From assembly GCA_014654115.1 (NCBI GenBank), contig JACWDO010000009.1, positions 1 to 36,820 of the forward strand: a stretch of DNA of 36,820 nt, given 5' to 3'. This DNA comes from Pelagibacterales bacterium SAG-MED17. Lineage in GTDB: Bacteria > Pseudomonadota > Alphaproteobacteria > Pelagibacterales > Pelagibacteraceae. The position numbers were made by a program, and so were the translations under genes. Positions 24,125-33,218 of the stretch are shown piece by piece (position 1 is the stretch's first letter; the number at the start of each line of letters is the position of its first letter). Below the pieces are notes generated by a model. It did no database searches, had not been told where the DNA came from, and saw nothing but the letters and a program-made list of their open reading frames with translations.

Positions 24125-25096
24125 ATGAAATCTATAAAAGTAACAAATACAGGTGGCCCAGAAGTTCTTAAACTAGAAGATATAACTTTAGAAAAACCTG
24201 GAGCAGATGAAATTCAAATTGAACATGTATCAATTGGTTTGAATTATATTGATACATATCATAGATCAGGTTTATATCCTCTTCAGTTACCAACTGGAAT
24301 TGGAATGGAAGCGGCAGGTATAGTTAAAGAAGTTGGTTCAAATGTTTCTAATTTTTCAGTTGGAGACAAAGTTGCATATGCTGCAGCTCCTTTAGGTGCT
24401 TACTCAACTCACAGAAATTATACATCAAAAAATATAGTAAAAGTTCCTGACGATATTGATTTAGAGCAAATTTCTAGTGCAATGACAAAAGGAATGACAA
24501 CGTTTTATTTATTACACAAAACATATGTTCCAAAAGAAGGTGAAACTGTCTTATTTCATGCAGCAGCTGGTGGAGTGGGACAATTCTTTTGTCAGTGGGC
24601 AAAAAGTTTAGGACTAAAAGTTATTGGAACAGTTGGCAGCGATGAAAAAGTTGAGGTAGCAAAGAAATATGGTTGTGATGATGTTATAAACTATTCCAAG
24701 GAGGACTTTGCAAAAAAAGCCTTGGAACTTACGAATGGTAAAGGTGTATCTGTTGTTTACGACGGTGTAGGTAAAACAACATATGATAAATCCATTGAAT
24801 GTTTAAAATTAAGAGGGACAATGGTTTCATTTGGTAATGCATCTGGCCCACTTGATCCAATTATTGTTTCAAAATCTTTGCAACCTAAAGGTATTTATTT
24901 TGTTAGACCTGCAATGAATCAATATTTCACAAATAGTGAAGAAATTAAAGAAGCAGCTGACATGTTGTTTAAACAAATTTCATCAGGAAACGTAAAAATA
25001 GAAATTTATAAAAAATATAAATTGGAAGATGCAGTTCAGGCACATAAAGATTTAGAAGGAAGAAAAATTACAGGTCCAGCAGTAATTATTCCTTAA
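24125..25096 (+). CDS. NADPH:quinone oxidoreductase, zinc-free MDR family
   Basis: A 323-residue medium-chain reductase of the QOR type. The GroES-like part holds GIGMEAAGIVKEVGSNVSNFSVGDKVAY. The nucleotide fold holds the glycine motif in FHAAAGGVGQFFCQWAKSLGLKVIGT, and the A-A-x-G-G-V-G form is typical of quinone reductases. No catalytic or structural zinc cysteine cluster is seen. It probably reduces quinones or reactive carbonyls with NADPH. It runs 11 nt into the end of the convergent DUF2721 gene. Confidence 0.92.
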   Translation: MKSIKVTNTGGPEVLKLEDITLEKPGADEIQIEHVSIGLNYIDTYHRSGLYPLQLPTGIGMEAAGIVKEVGSNVSNFSVGDKVAYAAAPLGAYSTHRNYTSKNIVKVPDDIDLEQISSAMTKGMTTFYLLHKTYVPKEGETVLFHAAAGGVGQFFCQWAKSLGLKVIGTVGSDEKVEVAKKYGCDDVINYSKEDFAKKALELTNGKGVSVVYDGVGKTTYDKSIECLKLRGTMVSFGNASGPLDPIIVSKSLQPKGIYFVRPAMNQYFTNSEEIKEAADMLFKQISSGNVKIEIYKKYKLEDAVQAHKDLEGRKITGPAVIIP

Positions 25097-25493
25097 ACTG
25101 AACATCCATATCAGAAAGATGAAGTTTTAATGCCTTGGTAGAAATTTGTATTTCTCTAATAAAAAATATAATTGAAATCATCATAGATAAACAGCACGTT
25201 CCAAAAATTACTCTAGCTACAATTAAACTTTCTAAATAAAGAGCAAATACAGTTAGCATATTAAATAGAAAGCCAAATGCTGCTGACATGATAGCAAACT
25301 TTAATACTCCAATTCTGCTGTTTAGGTTTATAAGTTGATCTTTCCACTCTGGGGGAGTGTGTTTTTCAAAAACATATTCATCATGAATTTTTCTAATTAA
25401 TCCACTCAGGGTATGAAAACGGTTACTGTATACACTCATTATAAGGGGTATTGCTGGAAACATTAGTGCAGTTACAGTGTAATCTATATTCAT
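25086..25493 (-). CDS. DUF2721 membrane protein
   Basis: A 135-residue protein with three hydrophobic helices: about 5-22, then a charged stretch of about 40 residues, then about 66-88 and 90-112. The segment LIMSVYSNRFHTLSGLIRKIHDEY fits the DUF2721 family (function unknown). The ATG at 25493 is preferred over a TTG 9 nt upstream. It stands alone on the minus strand between plus-strand runs. Confidence 0.8.
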   Translation of the reverse strand: MNIDYTVTALMFPAIPLIMSVYSNRFHTLSGLIRKIHDEYVFEKHTPPEWKDQLINLNSRIGVLKFAIMSAAFGFLFNMLTVFALYLESLIVARVIFGTCCLSMMISIIFFIREIQISTKALKLHLSDMDVQFKE

Positions 25494-25496
25494 TCG

Positions 25497-25541
25497 AATC
25501 AATTTGATTATGAGACTCTGCTTTGCTATTTACAAGTAAAT
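25497..25541. promoter_or_regulatory. Two small palindromes between DUF2721 and ubiA
   Basis: AATCAA-T-TTGATT (25497-25509) and ATTTAC-AA-GTAAAT (25528-25541) are both perfect inverted repeats in the divergent gap of about 50 nt. The second ends 4 nt before the ubiA ATG. They could bind regulators, but short AT-rich palindromes are frequent in such DNA. Confidence 0.25.
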
Positions 25542-25545
25542 TGTT

Positions 25546-26412
25546 ATGCAAAACATCAAATTGTTCATTGAACTTACAAGATTAAATAGACCGATAGGCT
25601 ACATGCTTTTATTTTGGCCTTGTCTATGGGGTCTGACCATTGCATATGATTTTAATTCTGAATTAGAAAAATTTTATTTTTATTCTCTGCTATTTTTACT
25701 TGGATCAATGCTAATGAGATCTGCTGGTTGCATTGTAAATGACATAGTTGATAAAAATTTTGACTCAAAAGTAGAGAGAACAAAAAATAGACCAATTGCA
25801 TCGGGAAAAGTTTCTATAAAGCTTGCAATAATTTACTCTTTTATTTTATGTGGATTAGCATTTTTAGTATTGATTAATTTTAATAAATTCACAATTTTGA
25901 TGGCACTATTATCTATGCCATTGGCATTTACTTATCCTTTGATGAAGAGATTTACATATTGGCCACAGCTATTTTTAGGAATTACATTTAACTATGGCCT
26001 TGTTCTTGCGTGGATATCAATAAATAACAGCATAAATTTAATACCAATTATTTTTTATTTTGGAGCCATATTTTGGACACTGGGTTACGACACTATTTAT
26101 GGATATCAAGATATTAAAGATGATGAGATTATAGGAGTTAAGTCTACCTCGATAAAATTTAAAAATAACCCAAAAAAATTTATTTCTTTATGTTACATAT
26201 TTTTTTTTCTTTCATTAATTTTAGTTGGTATTTTAATGAACTTTAAAATGTCATATTTTATATCTCTAATAATTACTTTTTTTCATTTAGGCCTCTATCA
26301 AATAAAAAATCTTGAAGTATCAAAACCTAATATGTGTCTTATAAAATTTAAAAGTAATAATTTATTAGGTCTTATTGTATTTATTAATATTTTAATTGGA
26401 AAAATAATTTAA
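25546..26412 (+). CDS. ubiA: 4-hydroxybenzoate polyprenyltransferase
   Basis: A 288-residue integral membrane enzyme that attaches the polyprenyl tail in ubiquinone synthesis. The first Asp-rich motif is NDIVDKNFDSKVERTKNRPI and the second is DTIYGYQDIKDDEIIGVKSTS; both are diagnostic of UbiA. The N-terminal LTRLNRPIGYMLLFWPCLWG is typical. Eight to nine helices are visible. It supplies quinone for the respiratory chain and runs straight into msbA with no gap. Confidence 0.95.
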   Translation: MQNIKLFIELTRLNRPIGYMLLFWPCLWGLTIAYDFNSELEKFYFYSLLFLLGSMLMRSAGCIVNDIVDKNFDSKVERTKNRPIASGKVSIKLAIIYSFILCGLAFLVLINFNKFTILMALLSMPLAFTYPLMKRFTYWPQLFLGITFNYGLVLAWISINNSINLIPIIFYFGAIFWTLGYDTIYGYQDIKDDEIIGVKSTSIKFKNNPKKFISLCYIFFFLSLILVGILMNFKMSYFISLIITFFHLGLYQIKNLEVSKPNMCLIKFKSNNLLGLIVFINILIGKII

Positions 26413-28155
26413 ATGTCTAACCTTAAAATATTAAAAAGACTTTATAAAGATTATACAAAAAAATTTTTAAACAAAATTTTTCTTGCAGTTTTTTTTTCTA
26501 TATTAGTTGCTGGTAGCACATCTGCAACTGCATGGTTGTTAGATCCTGCAATTGATAAAATTTTTATCAATAAAGATCAGAGCCTTCTATTAATAATCCC
26601 ATCATTAATAGTTCTAGCATTTGCAACTAAAGGAATTTCTCTCTATTTAGCAAAAGTTACGATGATTAAAGTTGCAGAAGAAGTAAAAAAAGAAATACAG
26701 GTAAACATGCTGACGTCGTTTATAAAGGCTGACACTGAAAATATAGAAAACAAACATACTGGAAAATATATTTCAAATCTTAATTTTGATGTTAATCAAA
26801 TTACAGGCATGCTTAGCACATCATTTTTAACACTATTCAAAGATGGGTTAACTTTAATTGGACTTCTTTCAGTAATGTTTGTCCAAAATTGGAGATTATC
26901 CTTAATTGCCATGATTATGATACCATTTGCATCTTTTACCGCAAAAAAATTAGGTAAAAGAATGGGTAAAGTAGTAACAGAGGCTCAGGTAAAATCTGGG
27001 AACTTAAATAAATACTTAATTGATATTTTTAAAAATCACAAAATTATCAAAATTTTTCAAAGAGAAAAGTACGAAAATGAAAGATCGGAAAAATTTGTTA
27101 ATGATTTAAAAGAAAAATCAATAAAAATATCATCTGTCTTTATTAGAGCCACACCTGTTATGGAAATTTTAACAGGAATTATGATCGCAATATTAATTTT
27201 TTACTCTGGTAAATTAATTATGAATGACCAATTAAGCTTGAATAATTTTTTTTCTTTTTTAGCTGCGATGATGTTAGCTTATCAGCCAGTAAAATCCTTA
27301 GCTACTATAAATGTTGGAGTTAATCAGGGATTATCTGCTAGTAAAAGAATTCTTCCTATAATTGATACGGCAAATTTAATTGCAATTAACGAAGATAAAA
27401 TAAATTTAAATCTGGAAAATGGAACAATTGACTGCAAAAATATTAATTTTAACTATTCCACAAATTTAGAAAATAAAGTTTTAAAAAATATAAATATTAA
27501 AATAAATGGAGGTAAAATGACTGCTCTGGTTGGACAAAGTGGTTCTGGTAAGTCAACATTACTAAGTTTAATTCCAAGAATTTATGATCCAAAAACTGGA
27601 ATATTAGAAATAGATGGGCAAAATATTAAAGAGGTTAATTTATTTTCTTTGAGGAAAGAAATATCAATTGTTGATCAAAATGTAACTTTATTCGATGATA
27701 CGATTTTTAATAACATAAAATATGCAAAACCAGACGCAAACGATGATGAGATATATGAAGCAGCGAAACTTTCAATGTGTTCTGAATTTATAGATAAACT
27801 TGAAAATAAATATCAGACGTTAATTGGAGAAAATGGAGTCCGATTATCAGGTGGAGAAAAACAAAGACTTTCAATAGCAAGAGCATTCTTAAAAAATAGT
27901 AAAATTATTCTTTTAGATGAAGCCACTTCATCTTTAGACTCTGAAACTGAAGAAAAAATACAAAAAGCATTAGATAAATTGACTTTAAATAAGACAACTG
28001 TAGTAATAGCACATAGACTTTCAACTATTTTAAATTCTGATAAAATTTACGTCATGGATAAGGGTATGGTGATGGACTCAGGTAATCATGAAGAGCTCTT
28101 AACAAAATCTGATACTTATAAAAACTATTATAATAAACAAATAAACAAAAGTTGA
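26413..28155 (+). CDS. msbA: Lipid A export ABC transporter, MsbA-like
   Basis: A 580-residue half-transporter with a fused membrane domain (six helices, about 1-320) and an ATPase domain. The ATPase motifs are Walker A GQSGSGKST (374-382), signature LSGGEKQR (from 478), Walker B IILLDEATSSLD and the H-loop AHRLST. Family members flip lipid A-core across the inner membrane. The neighbours waaA, lpxK and an LpxL-type gene support MsbA over a drug exporter. It shares its last base with the waaA ATG (TGATG). Confidence 0.92.
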   Translation: MSNLKILKRLYKDYTKKFLNKIFLAVFFSILVAGSTSATAWLLDPAIDKIFINKDQSLLLIIPSLIVLAFATKGISLYLAKVTMIKVAEEVKKEIQVNMLTSFIKADTENIENKHTGKYISNLNFDVNQITGMLSTSFLTLFKDGLTLIGLLSVMFVQNWRLSLIAMIMIPFASFTAKKLGKRMGKVVTEAQVKSGNLNKYLIDIFKNHKIIKIFQREKYENERSEKFVNDLKEKSIKISSVFIRATPVMEILTGIMIAILIFYSGKLIMNDQLSLNNFFSFLAAMMLAYQPVKSLATINVGVNQGLSASKRILPIIDTANLIAINEDKINLNLENGTIDCKNINFNYSTNLENKVLKNINIKINGGKMTALVGQSGSGKSTLLSLIPRIYDPKTGILEIDGQNIKEVNLFSLRKEISIVDQNVTLFDDTIFNNIKYAKPDANDDEIYEAAKLSMCSEFIDKLENKYQTLIGENGVRLSGGEKQRLSIARAFLKNSKIILLDEATSSLDSETEEKIQKALDKLTLNKTTVVIAHRLSTILNSDKIYVMDKGMVMDSGNHEELLTKSDTYKNYYNKQINKS

Positions 28156-29396
28156 TGTTTGTTATTTATAATTTTTTTTTATTTCTTTTGATATTAATTT
28201 CACCACTAATTATATTGATTAGAATATTTTTAGGAAAAGAGGATCAAAATAGGTTTAAGGAAAAGTATGGATTTCTTGCAAAAAATAACAATAAGCCCAG
28301 TGAAACAATTTGGATACATGGTGCAAGTGTAGGAGAAATATTAAGCATAATTCCAATTATTAAGAGATTTGAAGAGGATAAAAAAATTAGAAAAATTTTA
28401 ATTACTTCATCAACTACCAGTTCCTCACATATTTTATCTAAGTTTAAATTTAAAAAAGCTATTCATCAGTTTTATCCTTTTGATTTAAATTTTTTAACCA
28501 AACATTTCATTAATCATTGGAAACCAAAATTAGCGATATTTGTAGACTCTGAAATTTGGCCAAATATGTTTAATAATTTGCATAAAAAAAATATTCCACT
28601 TATCCTTCTTAATGCAAGGATTACAAAAAAATCTTTTAATAGATGGAAATTCTTCCCTAATTTTTCAAAAAAAATTTTTGAAAAAATAACTCTCGCCCTA
28701 CCACAAAATGTAGAATCTAAAAAATATTTAAAATTATTAGGGACAAAAAATATTAAATTTATAGGTAATTTAAAATTTTTTGGAGGAGCACAAAATGATA
28801 ACGTAAAAAACATAATTCTTAAAAAAAAATTTTCAAAGAGAATTATTTTTTGTGCAGCAAGTACTCATCGAACAGAGGAACTATTTATTGCAAAAGTACA
28901 TAAAGAACTTAAGTCAGAAATTAAAAACTTGATAACAATAATAATCCCAAGGCATATAAATAGAAAAGAAGAAATACAGGATGAATTAGAAAATATTGGT
29001 TTAAATACTCAATTACATACTTCGACGAAAAAATTAAGCAAAGATACGGATATATACATAGTAGATACATACGGCGAGTCCGCAAAATTCTATTCACTAT
29101 CTAAATTAACATTTTTAGGTGGATCACTTATACCGCATGGAGGTCAGAACCCTATAGAGTCAGCAAAAGAAGGTAACTATATCTTATATGGTCCACATAT
29201 AGAGAACTTTAAAGAAGTTTATGAAATGTTGGAAAAATTAAAAATTACAACAAGGATAAACTCGATAAAAGATATGAAATCTATTGTTCGACAAAAAATT
29301 AATTTTTTACAAAGAAATACAGTGGATAAAAAGTTAAAATATTTGGGGGATAAAATACTAATTAAAAATTTAAATGAAATTAAAAAATTTATCTAA
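28155..29396 (+). CDS. waaA: Kdo transferase
   Basis: A 413-residue membrane-anchored GT-B glycosyltransferase that adds Kdo to the lipid A precursor. The N-terminal helix (about 1-22) is followed by IWIHGASVGEI, which contains the catalytic Glu. LILLNARITKKSFNRW and the CMP-Kdo site FLGGSLIPHGGQNPIESA are conserved. The ATG at 28155 overlaps the msbA stop and is preferred over a TTG 3 nt upstream. It joins lpxK without a gap. Confidence 0.94.
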   Translation: MFVIYNFFLFLLILISPLIILIRIFLGKEDQNRFKEKYGFLAKNNNKPSETIWIHGASVGEILSIIPIIKRFEEDKKIRKILITSSTTSSSHILSKFKFKKAIHQFYPFDLNFLTKHFINHWKPKLAIFVDSEIWPNMFNNLHKKNIPLILLNARITKKSFNRWKFFPNFSKKIFEKITLALPQNVESKKYLKLLGTKNIKFIGNLKFFGGAQNDNVKNIILKKKFSKRIIFCAASTHRTEELFIAKVHKELKSEIKNLITIIIPRHINRKEEIQDELENIGLNTQLHTSTKKLSKDTDIYIVDTYGESAKFYSLSKLTFLGGSLIPHGGQNPIESAKEGNYILYGPHIENFKEVYEMLEKLKITTRINSIKDMKSIVRQKINFLQRNTVDKKLKYLGDKILIKNLNEIKKFI

Positions 29397-30314
29397 ATGA
29401 AAATAATAAAACCTTTATATTTAAATAATAAAAATTTAATTTCTTATTTATTAACTCCTTTTACAATTCTTACTATTTTAATAAATTTTAGTAAAAATTT
29501 TTTAGTTAAAAAAAAATATAAAATCAAAACTATATGTGTTGGAAATATTTATATTGGTGGAACTGGAAAAACATCTCTATGCATTCAAATAAATAAAATT
29601 TTAAAAAATAAATTTAAAACGGTATTCATTAAAAAAAGATATTTAGATCAATTTGATGAGAGAGAATTGCTACGGACTCATGGAAAGTTAATCAGTGACG
29701 AAAATAGAGGTACAAGTTTAGATAAAGCAGAAACAAAAAAATTCAATTTAGCTATTTTAGATGATGGTTTACAAGACAAAAAAATAGATTATGACATATC
29801 AATTGCTTGCTTTAACTCAACTTATGGTATCGGCAATGGATATTTGCTCCCTGCAGGGCCTTTAAGAGAAAAATTAGAAATATTAAAAAAATATAGTGCA
29901 ATTTTTTTAATTGGTGAAAAAAAAAATACAAAACTTTCCTCGATCTTAAATAAATTAAACAATAATATATTTTATTCAAATTATTTTCCAATAAATCTGA
30001 AGAATCTTAACAGAAAAAAAAGTTACTTGTATTTTTGTGGAATAGGAAATCCAGAGGAGTTTGAAAACACACTTAATAAGTATAAATTTAAAATATCAAA
30101 AAAATTTATATTTCCTGATCATCATAATTATACCGATGAAGATTTAGAGAAAATAAAAAAAATTGCTTTAAAAAATAAATTAGAAATCATTACTACAGAA
30201 AAAGACTATAAAAGACTAACTAATAATAATAAAAAAAATATTAAATACTTAAAAGTAGAGTTAAAAATAGAAAATTTAAAAAAGTTTTATAATTTTTTAA
30301 AAAAAAAAATATGA
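29397..30314 (+). CDS. lpxK: Tetraacyldisaccharide 4'-kinase
   Basis: A 305-residue P-loop kinase that phosphorylates the 4' position of the lipid A disaccharide. The Walker A site is GNIYIGGTGKTSLC. The segment LAILDDGLQDKKIDYDISI and GNGYLLPAGPLREKL are LpxK signatures, as is FPDHHNYTDEDLE near the C-terminus. One N-terminal hydrophobic segment anchors it. The stop overlaps the next start (ATGA). Base composition is extremely AT-rich, with long A runs. Confidence 0.94.
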   Translation: MKIIKPLYLNNKNLISYLLTPFTILTILINFSKNFLVKKKYKIKTICVGNIYIGGTGKTSLCIQINKILKNKFKTVFIKKRYLDQFDERELLRTHGKLISDENRGTSLDKAETKKFNLAILDDGLQDKKIDYDISIACFNSTYGIGNGYLLPAGPLREKLEILKKYSAIFLIGEKKNTKLSSILNKLNNNIFYSNYFPINLKNLNRKKSYLYFCGIGNPEEFENTLNKYKFKISKKFIFPDHHNYTDEDLEKIKKIALKNKLEIITTEKDYKRLTNNNKKNIKYLKVELKIENLKKFYNFLKKKI

Positions 30315-31171
30315 AAAAAATAATATATTTTATCGAATTTTTAATAGTAGAATTTTTATTTATTATTTGCAAAGTTGTGGGATATAAGTCAGCATCTGAT
30401 ATTGGTTTTTTTATTGGGAAAAATTTTGGAAATTTTTTTAGAAAAAAAAAATCCATAATTGATAATTTGCATAAGTCAAAAATTGCAATAAATATTTCTG
30501 ATAATAAATTTGTTAATAATATTCTAGGAAACTATGGACGGATTCTGGCAGAATACCCTTTTTTGAAAGATTTTAGAAATAACAAGTTAGAACAGTTCAT
30601 TAAAATAGATGGTATCGAAAATTTAGATGAAATTAAAAAAAATAAAAAGCCAGTTGTTTTTATTTCAGGACATTTTAACAATTTTGAACTCATGGCCATG
30701 CAGATTGAGAAGTACGGAGTAAATTTAGCAGCAATTTATAGACCGCTGAATAATATTTTTTTAAATAAAACAATGGAACAGATTCGAACTAAATATATTT
30801 GCAAAAATCAAATTAGAAAAGGAAGATCGGGTACTAGACAAATTTTAGAAAATTTAAAAAAAGGCAACTCAATTGCCTTGATGATTGACCAAAGAGTTAC
30901 AGAAGGTATAAAAATTGATTTTTTTGGAAACTTAGCTTCTACTACCACAATACCAGCTCAAATTATCAAAAAATATGAATGCGATTTAGTTCCAATTTAT
31001 ATTGAAAGATTAGATAAATATAACTTTAAGATGTATGTGTCTCAGCCAATTGTTATCAATAAAAAAAAGTCTCAAGAAGAAATTTCCGAACATTTAAATA
31101 AGATCTTAGAGAAAATGATACTAAAAAACCCGGATCAATGGATTTGGACACACAATAGATGGAAAGAATAA
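30311..31171 (+). CDS. Lipid A late acyltransferase, LpxL/HtrB family
   Basis: A 286-residue membrane acyltransferase that adds a secondary acyl chain to Kdo-lipid A. The catalytic HX4E motif is His121-Phe-Asn-Asn-Phe-Glu126 (ISGHFNNFELMAM). The second conserved block MIDQRVTEGIKIDFFG and the C-terminal PDQWIWTHNRWK are typical. One N-terminal helix (about 5-25) is present. Being last in the msbA-waaA-lpxK run fits lipid A assembly. Which acyl position and chain it uses cannot be told. Confidence 0.92.
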   Translation: MKKIIYFIEFLIVEFLFIICKVVGYKSASDIGFFIGKNFGNFFRKKKSIIDNLHKSKIAINISDNKFVNNILGNYGRILAEYPFLKDFRNNKLEQFIKIDGIENLDEIKKNKKPVVFISGHFNNFELMAMQIEKYGVNLAAIYRPLNNIFLNKTMEQIRTKYICKNQIRKGRSGTRQILENLKKGNSIALMIDQRVTEGIKIDFFGNLASTTTIPAQIIKKYECDLVPIYIERLDKYNFKMYVSQPIVINKKKSQEEISEHLNKILEKMILKNPDQWIWTHNRWKE

Positions 31172-31174
31172 TAA

Positions 31175-31366
31175 TTATTTCGTATTTTTTTCTTTTTTAA
31201 TTGAAGCTTCAACATAAGAAAAGTAAGCCTCTTGTTCATCAACATTCCAATAATTTAAATTCTGTAGTGGAATTTTCTTTCCTGAAACTGCACAAATAAC
31301 ATGATCACCTTCTTCTATGATATCAAAATTATTTGGTTGATATTTTAATTTTGCTAACTTGTTCAT
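31175..31366 (-). CDS. DUF2093 protein
   Basis: A 63-residue soluble protein that fits the DUF2093 family of alphaproteobacteria: the conserved pattern is GDHVICAVSGKKIPLQNLNYWNVDEQEAYFS. The single CAVSGKKIPL element resembles part of a metal-binding knuckle, but only one cysteine is present. Function is unknown. It is divergent from purD with only 26 nt between the starts, and its stop lies 3 nt from the end of the acyltransferase gene. Confidence 0.85.
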   Translation of the reverse strand: MNKLAKLKYQPNNFDIIEEGDHVICAVSGKKIPLQNLNYWNVDEQEAYFSYVEASIKKEKNTK

Positions 31367-31392
31367 GATTTATAGGATATATATTTGAATAT

Positions 31393-32658
31393 ATGAAAAT
31401 TGCAATTCTTGGAAACGGTGGCAGAGAACATGCAATAGCAACTAAAATCTCAAAATCTCCTAAGCTTCAAAAATTATACTGTATACCAGGTAATGCTGGT
31501 ACTGACTTAATTGCTGAGAATGTCGAACTGGATTTTCATAATTATGAAAGTTTATTGCAATTTATTAAAGAAAAAAAAATTGATTTGGTAATTGTGGGAC
31601 CTGAAAAACCTCTTGTTGATGGTATTGTTGATTTTCTTTCAAAAAAAAATGTAAAAGTTTTTGGTCCAAATAAAAAAGTTTCACAATTAGAAGGATCAAA
31701 AATATTTACAAAAAAAATATGTGAAAAGTACAATATTCCTACTGCACAATTTGGAGTATTTAAAACTAATACTGAAGCTAATAAATATTTGGAAAATGCA
31801 AATATGCCTATAGTAGTTAAAGCAGATGGGTTAGCTTCGGGAAAAGGTGTTTACATTTGTGAGGATCTAGAAAGTTCAAAAAAAGCGGTGGAAGAAATAT
31901 TTAATGGAAAATTTGGTTTAGCCAATCAAGTTCTTATTGAAGAATTTTTGCAGGGAGATGAAATGAGTTATTTCGTACTGTCAGATGGAAAAATATTTAA
32001 AAGGTTTAATACTGCCCAAGACCATAAGAGAGTTGGCGAGGGAGATAGAGGAAAAAATACTGGAGGAATGGGAGCATATTCACCCTCAGGACTTATAAAC
32101 GCAGAACTAGACAAAAAAATAATTACAGAAATTGTTAATCCTACTTTTGAAGCTATTAAAGACATGGGAAAAAGTTACAAAGGATTTTTATATGTTGGTC
32201 TTATGATTAAAAATAATAATCCTTATCTTATTGAGTATAACGTGAGAATGGGAGATCCAGAATGCCAAACAATTTTACCACTTTTAGCTACTGATTTGTT
32301 AGATTTAATTTTATCTTGTTGCGATGAAACTCTAGAAAATCAAAATATTCTTTGGGAAGAAAAAAAAAGTATGTGTGTAGTCCTTTGCTCTAATGGATAT
32401 CCAGATATTTTTAAAAAAAATATAGAAATACCAAATATTGAAAAAATAAAGAATAATGACTCATTTTTTATTTACCACGCTGGAACAGAAAAAAAGGATA
32501 ATAAAGTATATGCTAATGGAGGAAGGGTACTAAATTTTGTTAGCATCTCTGATAATTTAAAATCTTCAAGAGAAAAAGTAATTAAAGAAATTGAAAATCT
32601 AAATTGGCACAACGGTTTTTATCGAAAAGATATTGGATATAAAATTATAGACAAATGA
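31393..32658 (+). CDS. purD: Phosphoribosylamine-glycine ligase (GAR synthetase)
   Basis: A 421-residue ATP-grasp enzyme for the second step of purine synthesis. The N-terminus ILGNGGREHAIA is the family start. VGPEKPLVDGIVD, the grasp loop VVKADGLASGKGV and the metal site IEYNVRMGDPECQ are all present. Length is normal. The end overlaps rsmD by 4 nt (ATGA). Confidence 0.97.
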   Translation: MKIAILGNGGREHAIATKISKSPKLQKLYCIPGNAGTDLIAENVELDFHNYESLLQFIKEKKIDLVIVGPEKPLVDGIVDFLSKKNVKVFGPNKKVSQLEGSKIFTKKICEKYNIPTAQFGVFKTNTEANKYLENANMPIVVKADGLASGKGVYICEDLESSKKAVEEIFNGKFGLANQVLIEEFLQGDEMSYFVLSDGKIFKRFNTAQDHKRVGEGDRGKNTGGMGAYSPSGLINAELDKKIITEIVNPTFEAIKDMGKSYKGFLYVGLMIKNNNPYLIEYNVRMGDPECQTILPLLATDLLDLILSCCDETLENQNILWEEKKSMCVVLCSNGYPDIFKKNIEIPNIEKIKNNDSFFIYHAGTEKKDNKVYANGGRVLNFVSISDNLKSSREKVIKEIENLNWHNGFYRKDIGYKIIDK

Positions 32659-33218
32659 GAATTATAGGAGGAAATCTTAAAGGAAAAAAATTATTAATTC
32701 CTCTGGATAAATCTACCAGACCACTTAGAGATATGGTAAGAGAATCTATTTTCAATATTTTAAATCATTCAAGTAAAGTGTCTAAAAATATAAATAACTC
32801 TAAAGTATTGGATTTATTTTCTGGTACTGGTTCATTTGGAATTGAATGCTTATCAAGAGGAGCTCAAGAAGTAGTTTTCTTTGAGAATTATTCTAATTCG
32901 TTAAAAATTTTGAAAAATAATTTATTTAACTTAGAATTAGAGAGCAAAACTATAATATATGAAAGTAATGCATATGATTTAAAGGAATCAAATTTGAAGA
33001 GTCAAATTTTTGATGTAATTTTTCTAGATCCTCCCTTTAAAGACAAAGAAATAAATATTTTGATCGATCAAATAAAAATACTTAAAATTGCTGATATCAA
33101 TACATTAATAATTGTACACCGAAACAAAAAATCGGTGGATAATATTTCTAAGATTCTAAATGTTTTGGATGAAAAAAATTATGGTTTATCTAAAATTTTA
33201 TTCGGTAAGTTAATTTAA
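32655..33218 (+). CDS. rsmD: 16S rRNA (guanine966-N2)-methyltransferase
   Basis: A 187-residue Rossmann methyltransferase. The N-terminus MRIIGGNLKGKKL with STRPLRDMVRESIFNIL is diagnostic of RsmD. The SAM motif is VLDLFSGTGSFGIECLSRGA and the catalytic motif is LDPPF. It ends tail-to-tail with pgi, overlapping by 4 nt so that both stop codons come from one TTAA at 33215-33218. Confidence 0.94.
   Translation: MRIIGGNLKGKKLLIPLDKSTRPLRDMVRESIFNILNHSSKVSKNINNSKVLDLFSGTGSFGIECLSRGAQEVVFFENYSNSLKILKNNLFNLELESKTIIYESNAYDLKESNLKSQIFDVIFLDPPFKDKEINILIDQIKILKIADINTLIIVHRNKKSVDNISKILNVLDEKNYGLSKILFGKLI

Noticed and set aside
28514..28813. Minus-strand open frame of 99 codons inside waaA
   Set aside because: The waaA frame has clear motifs throughout; the antisense frame is a by-product of AT-rich codons.
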